Positions 63,860-64,000 of a DNA stretch of 64,000 nt are shown here, piece after piece. Under the pieces are notes generated by a model. The model made no database searches, was not told where the DNA came from, and worked only from the letters and a program-made list of their open reading frames with translations. The DNA is from Flavobacterium terrae. GTDB taxonomy: Bacteria > Bacteroidota > Bacteroidia > Flavobacteriales > Flavobacteriaceae. The position numbers and the translations under genes are program-made. The stretch is taken from assembly GCF_900142035.1 (NCBI RefSeq), contig NZ_FQZI01000003.1, forward strand, positions 310,001-374,000, in the 5' to 3' direction. The first letter of the stretch is position 1; each line of letters starts with the position of its first letter.

Positions 63860-64000
63860 ATGAGAAAAATATTTTTACTTTTAATTAATTTAATAAGCCT
63901 TAACTTTTGTTTTTCACAAAATACAAATCTCGTTTTAATGGTAAATGACCAACTTTTAAATGGAGAAATAACAAATCTTTATTTAAAATTTGAGAATGAA
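63860..64000 (+). CDS. Exported protein, N-terminus only
   Basis: Open frame from ATG 63860 to the window end, 47 residues visible. It starts with a signal peptide (MRKIFLLLINLISLNFCFSQ), then NTNLVLMVNDQLLNGEIT. It is 3 bases after the ZIP gene, so part of the same unit. No family can be named from this piece. Confidence 0.6.
   Translation, partial: MRKIFLLLINLISLNFCFSQNTNLVLMVNDQLLNGEITNLYLKFENE

Noticed and set aside
1..64000. tRNA, rRNA, CRISPR, insertion sequences or prophage genes
   Set aside because: No GC-rich cloverleaf pattern, regularly spaced repeats, transposase, integrase or phage proteins were found in any spacer or frame.

Overview
The window reads as ordinary chromosome of a Flavobacteriaceae bacterium (phylum Bacteroidota), most likely Flavobacterium or a close relative. 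The DNA is strongly AT-rich. Several starts are preceded by the Bacteroidota -7 promoter box TAnnTTTG, and Shine-Dalgarno sequences are almost absent. There are many short flavobacterial lipoproteins and 'AQ'-type signal peptides. Lineage markers include bacillithiol synthesis (bshA), a mevalonate-type HMG-CoA synthase, the rlmD-DUF6452-DUF6048 cluster and CCC-motif membrane proteins. I see no rRNA, tRNA, CRISPR array, insertion sequence, prophage or plasmid gene. Coding density is very high: no gene-free stretch exceeds about 300 bases, and several convergent pairs have no spacer at all.

Layout. 1-3607 (-): two exported amidohydrolases, the first cut by the window edge. 3771-6638: a ComM/YifB ATPase facing an HMG-CoA synthase. 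6701-10128 (-): a three-gene operon of SDR protein, DASH cryptochrome and DUF2867-type SDR, with a long inverted repeat upstream. 10326-17369 (-): a YpfJ-type zinc metallopeptidase and a 2056-residue hybrid sensor kinase. 17454-20209: a glycosyltransferase divergent from miaE, then an AIM24 protein. 20257-22583 (-): a dicarboxylate/amino-acid symporter and chorismate synthase. 22738-24183 (+): a LpxH-like phosphoesterase and a small beta-barrel protein.

24213-34507 (-) is a long block on one strand: bshA, a GH3/serine-hydrolase fusion lipoprotein, a small conserved protein, a PAP2 phosphatase, two Fe-S electron-transfer proteins with a HAD protein between them, an MlaD/MCE protein and an N-acetylmuramoyl-L-alanine amidase. 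It mixes peptidoglycan, lipid and redox functions of the envelope. Divergent from it are lptD and ridA. 37781-39544 (-) is a stand-alone gene for a protein of the cholesterol-dependent cytolysin superfamily with no visible signal peptide; I consider it the most interesting gene here. dnaK follows, with a possible sigma-54-like promoter.

41889-51573: a lipoprotein metallopeptidase, a RarD-like transporter, a TPR/beta-propeller protein, a FucP-like sugar transporter with a LacI-like palindrome upstream, a lipoprotein made of two repeats, a Smr-domain protein, small membrane proteins and ornithine aminotransferase. 51808-55098 (+): a PhoX-like lipoprotein and a di-haem peroxidase with an imelysin-like N-terminus, separated by a strong terminator hairpin. 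55099-64000: DUF1697, an Fn3-like lipoprotein, beta-barrel proteins, rlmD with a promoter that predicts a leaderless mRNA, DUF6452/DUF6048, a THUMP methyltransferase divergent from a SAM methyltransferase, a ZIP metal transporter, and a truncated exported protein at the right edge.

All functional calls come from reading motifs by eye; no database search was run. Start codons were moved from the longest possible frame where a signal peptide, promoter box or known N-terminus argued for it, and this is stated in the entry.
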